A stretch of 64,000 nucleotides of DNA from Paenibacillus endophyticus. GTDB taxonomy: Bacteria; Bacillota; Bacilli; Paenibacillales; Paenibacillaceae. This document shows, piece by piece, positions 62,016 to 64,000 of this stretch (positions are counted from its first letter, which is position 1; each line of letters opens with the position of its first letter). The stretch covers positions 207,828 through 271,827 of the forward strand of contig NZ_JACHXW010000007.1 of NCBI RefSeq assembly GCF_014192395.1, in the 5' to 3' direction. A program made the translations under genes and the position numbers. The notes beneath the pieces are model-generated. The model worked only from the letters and a program-made list of their open reading frames with translations. It had not been told where the DNA came from and did no database searches.

Positions 62016-63090
62016 CCACAATTCCTCCGTCTTCGAAATAATCATCCGTTTCAATAATCGGCAAGCAGTTTTCTGCTAACACGTCAAAATAATTAGTTCC
62101 CCAAGATAAACCTATTCCAAATCCGGGCGCCAGCACTTTTTTTATTCCCTGTTCTTTGCCCCCATACGCATCACAAATGGTTATGGGTATTGATGTTACA
62201 CTTGTATTTCCGTATCTGTCCATGGAAACTCCGAGCTTATCAAGCGAGATCTTTGCTTTTTTAGCAATATGCTTGAGCATAAATACATTTGCCTGATGAG
62301 GTGCAAACAGGTCATAGTCATTATGAGATATATTATGTTCTGCCATAAAACTTTTTAACATATTGGGAACCTCGGTGATGGTAAAATCGAATACCTCTGC
62401 CCCATTCATGTATAAATCATAATCAGAGCGAAGCACACCTTCACCAAACTCTCTACGTTCATGACTGCCTTTTGGAGTGCGGCAAGCACCGGCTGGTGTA
62501 ATTATAGATTTATATCCAGTACCATCAGTATAATAACAGTAAGGAATTTGCGACGCTTCATCATGCTCAAGGGCTGTGGCAAATCCAGAATCACCAAATA
62601 ACATAGCAGCGGACTTGTCCAAGGGCGATATACCTTTCGTTGATGTATCTCCACCCAAGAATAAAATACGCTTTGTATCTCCGGTCTGCATCAATGAGCC
62701 TGCAATATATATACCATATACGAAACCGGAACAGCCTAAATTTACGTCAAATGCAATACAATCTTTTTTCAAGCCTAACCGTCCGTGCAAAACACATGCA
62801 GTGGCTGGAGCTATATAATCAGGACTTTGTGTTACAAAAATCAAACCATCAATGCTGTTAATGTCCCATTCCAAGTGCTTAATAAGATCCTGCGCTGCTA
62901 CAAAAGCTAAATCAGAGGCTGTTTGTTTTTCTGATGCTACGTGACGTTGTTCGACGCCGGTCATTTTGACAAATTTTGAAACACTCTCTTCTCCGAATAG
63001 CCCATTACTTTCCGAAGTTTTTACTACAGTTTTAGGCACTGCACATGCAATACCTCGTATTGCTATATTTCTTAAGATTCCTTTTGGCAT
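62008..63090 (-). CDS. 3-oxoacyl-ACP synthase III family enzyme, copy A
   Basis: The 360-residue protein keeps the KAS III triad: Cys in FDVNLGCSGFVYGIYIAG, His in LFAPHQANVFMLKHI and Asn in DRYGNTSVTSIP. ALLSYNES-like GFGIGLSWG closes the barrel. KAS III condenses an acyl-CoA with malonyl-ACP. It is 10 nt after the ACP gene and overlaps the SDR start. It is a non-housekeeping copy, since the main fabH would be elsewhere. It likely supplies a short acyl unit. Confidence 0.9.
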   Translation of the reverse strand: MPKGILRNIAIRGIACAVPKTVVKTSESNGLFGEESVSKFVKMTGVEQRHVASEKQTASDLAFVAAQDLIKHLEWDINSIDGLIFVTQSPDYIAPATACVLHGRLGLKKDCIAFDVNLGCSGFVYGIYIAGSLMQTGDTKRILFLGGDTSTKGISPLDKSAAMLFGDSGFATALEHDEASQIPYCYYTDGTGYKSIITPAGACRTPKGSHERREFGEGVLRSDYDLYMNGAEVFDFTITEVPNMLKSFMAEHNISHNDYDLFAPHQANVFMLKHIAKKAKISLDKLGVSMDRYGNTSVTSIPITICDAYGGKEQGIKKVLAPGFGIGLSWGTNYFDVLAENCLPIIETDDYFEDGGIVVD

Positions 63091-63100
63091 ATACGACGCC

Positions 63101-63319
63101 TCATTCCATAAAGTCGATGATGTCTTGCACTGTTTTGAACTCTTTAATCATGGCTCCGGTTAATCTCTTTTCGAAATGTTCATCAACAAGAGCAATTAAC
63201 GAAATTGCCGCAAGCGAATCCCAGCTTTCTAAGGATTCAAGCTTGCAAGTCATCTCTAACGACCCCTGTTCAAGCTCTAACATATCTTCCAGCAAGTCTA
63301 ATTTTGTTTGTACGTTCAT
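63101..63319 (-). CDS. Acyl carrier protein
   Basis: The 72-residue acidic protein has the phosphopantetheine site in LESWDSLAAISLIALVDEHF (Ser of DSL). ATG 63319 follows GGAGG at 8 nt. It carries the growing short acyl chain for the flanking KAS III enzymes. Confidence 0.92.
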   Translation of the reverse strand: MNVQTKLDLLEDMLELEQGSLEMTCKLESLESWDSLAAISLIALVDEHFEKRLTGAMIKEFKTVQDIIDFME

Positions 63320-63355
63320 ACTCATTTCCTCCAATTTAAATTAAAATATCTATAT

Positions 63356-64000
63356 TTACCATACGATGATGGTTGAACCCCAGGATAATCCTACTCCAAA
63401 ACCTACAAGAAGGATAGTGTCACCTCTTTTGATGCGACCCTCATTCTCAGCCTGACAAAGTGCAATTGGTATTGTTGATGATACCGTATTACCTGTATCA
63501 CTCATGTTTATAAAAAATTTATCCTCTGGAATGTAACACTTTTTCCTTAAGTGATCTAACATATAACTGTTTGCTTGATGAAACACAAAAAAATCGATAT
63601 CATTAAAGGTTAGGTTATTTTTTATCAAAACGTTTTCTATAGATTTCGGAACAACATCTATAGTAAAATTGAATATTTCTGGTCCATTCATGTATAGGCT
63701 ATTACTTAAACCATCTTGATTATTGTTTTCTGTCCTTCTTGACCTGACTCCACTTGATGAAACGATCAAATGTTCCGCGCCGCTTCCATCAGTGCCCAAG
63801 TCGAATTCTTTAATTTGCGAGGCCTCACTATAAGAAATTAGAGCCGCGGCTGCTCCATCGCCAAAAATGGTTACAACACTTTTTTCTCTTGGATTAATAT
63901 ATTTTGAATAGGTTTCTGCAGTAATTAAGAGTATATTCTTTGCTATATTCGTATTTATTAATGATTTTGCCACAGCTAGTCCATATATAAAAGCTGAACA
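63356..64000 (-). CDS. 3-oxoacyl-ACP synthase III family enzyme, copy B (partial)
   Basis: The gene runs off the right edge. Present are the catalytic Cys at the very edge (CSAFIYGLAVAKSL), DGAAAALISYSE, His in FFVFHQANSYMLDHL and Asn in MSDTGNTVSSTIP, ending VGFGVGLSWGSTIIVW. It ends 36 nt upstream of the ACP start. Copies A and B differ clearly, so they are two distinct enzymes rather than a recent duplicate, perhaps with priming and extending roles or one decarboxylating partner. Confidence 0.9.
   Translation of the reverse strand, partial: CSAFIYGLAVAKSLINTNIAKNILLITAETYSKYINPREKSVVTIFGDGAAAALISYSEASQIKEFDLGTDGSGAEHLIVSSSGVRSRRTENNNQDGLSNSLYMNGPEIFNFTIDVVPKSIENVLIKNNLTFNDIDFFVFHQANSYMLDHLRKKCYIPEDKFFINMSDTGNTVSSTIPIALCQAENEGRIKRGDTILLVGFGVGLSWGSTIIVW

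Overview
This window looks like a chromosomal segment of a low-to-mid GC Bacillota bacterium, most likely Paenibacillus or a close relative. The reasons are the strong AGGAGG-type ribosome binding sites, the exported proteins ending in three S-layer homology (SLH) repeats, the 7TM-PAS histidine kinases paired with response regulators carrying a BTAD domain, a MalT-like LuxR regulator, GreA, YitT, PepT and RlmN. Species assignment is inference. No rRNA, tRNA or CRISPR array was seen.

Layout: 0-1.3 kb holds the end of an NDH-2-like dehydrogenase and a scar of three decayed genes (solute-binding protein, an unrecognised fragment, AraC tail). 1.3-3.2 kb is a ParM-like actin plus a small ParR-like partner, flanked on both sides by the same 12-mer and a long palindrome. 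3.2-16.8 kb is mostly housekeeping and small regulatory units: PNPOx-like protein, GreA, a sigma/anti-sigma pair, YitT, RlmN, two MFS pumps, a soluble MprF-like transferase, PepT, PhnA-like zinc ribbon, a MarR-MFS pair and an Rrf2-flavoprotein pair. 16.9-24.1 kb and 28.5-36.2 kb form a cell-surface and signalling block: two paralogous kinase/BTAD-regulator pairs, a large exported protein, an SLH protein and an SLH lipoprotein. Between them lie an aldo/keto reductase, a TetR-YhgE/Pip pair, class II aldolase, a MarR-nitroreductase-monooxygenase set and an AIM24 protein. 36.4-55.5 kb carries a LysR-tautomerase-carboxymuconolactone decarboxylase unit, a second sigma/anti-sigma pair, an OmpR-type two-component system next to an M23 lipoprotein, a serine hydrolase-LytTR-DUF3021 operon, a TPR-SMI1 protein, DinB, a MalT-like regulator and a tandem duplication of a GyrI-like/effector-binding gene.

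55.5-64 kb is visibly more AT-rich and looks like an acquired island. It starts at a truncated SDR gene and holds a 632-residue membrane protein with a degenerate Nudix-like segment, a broken IS4-type transposase, a polysaccharide deacetylase, a decayed sugar-enzyme gene, a GNAT-like protein and a compact operon of two KAS III enzymes, an acyl carrier protein and an SDR. That operon probably makes a short acyl group for a surface glycan.

The strongest new observation is a 29-nt element present three times (21002, 24085, 30548), always upstream of a -10 like hexamer. It precedes the kinase/BTAD-regulator operon, the large exported protein and the SLH lipoprotein. It contains three GTC half sites one helical turn apart, placed like SARP-family binding sites, so the BTAD regulator probably controls itself and the surface proteins as one regulon.
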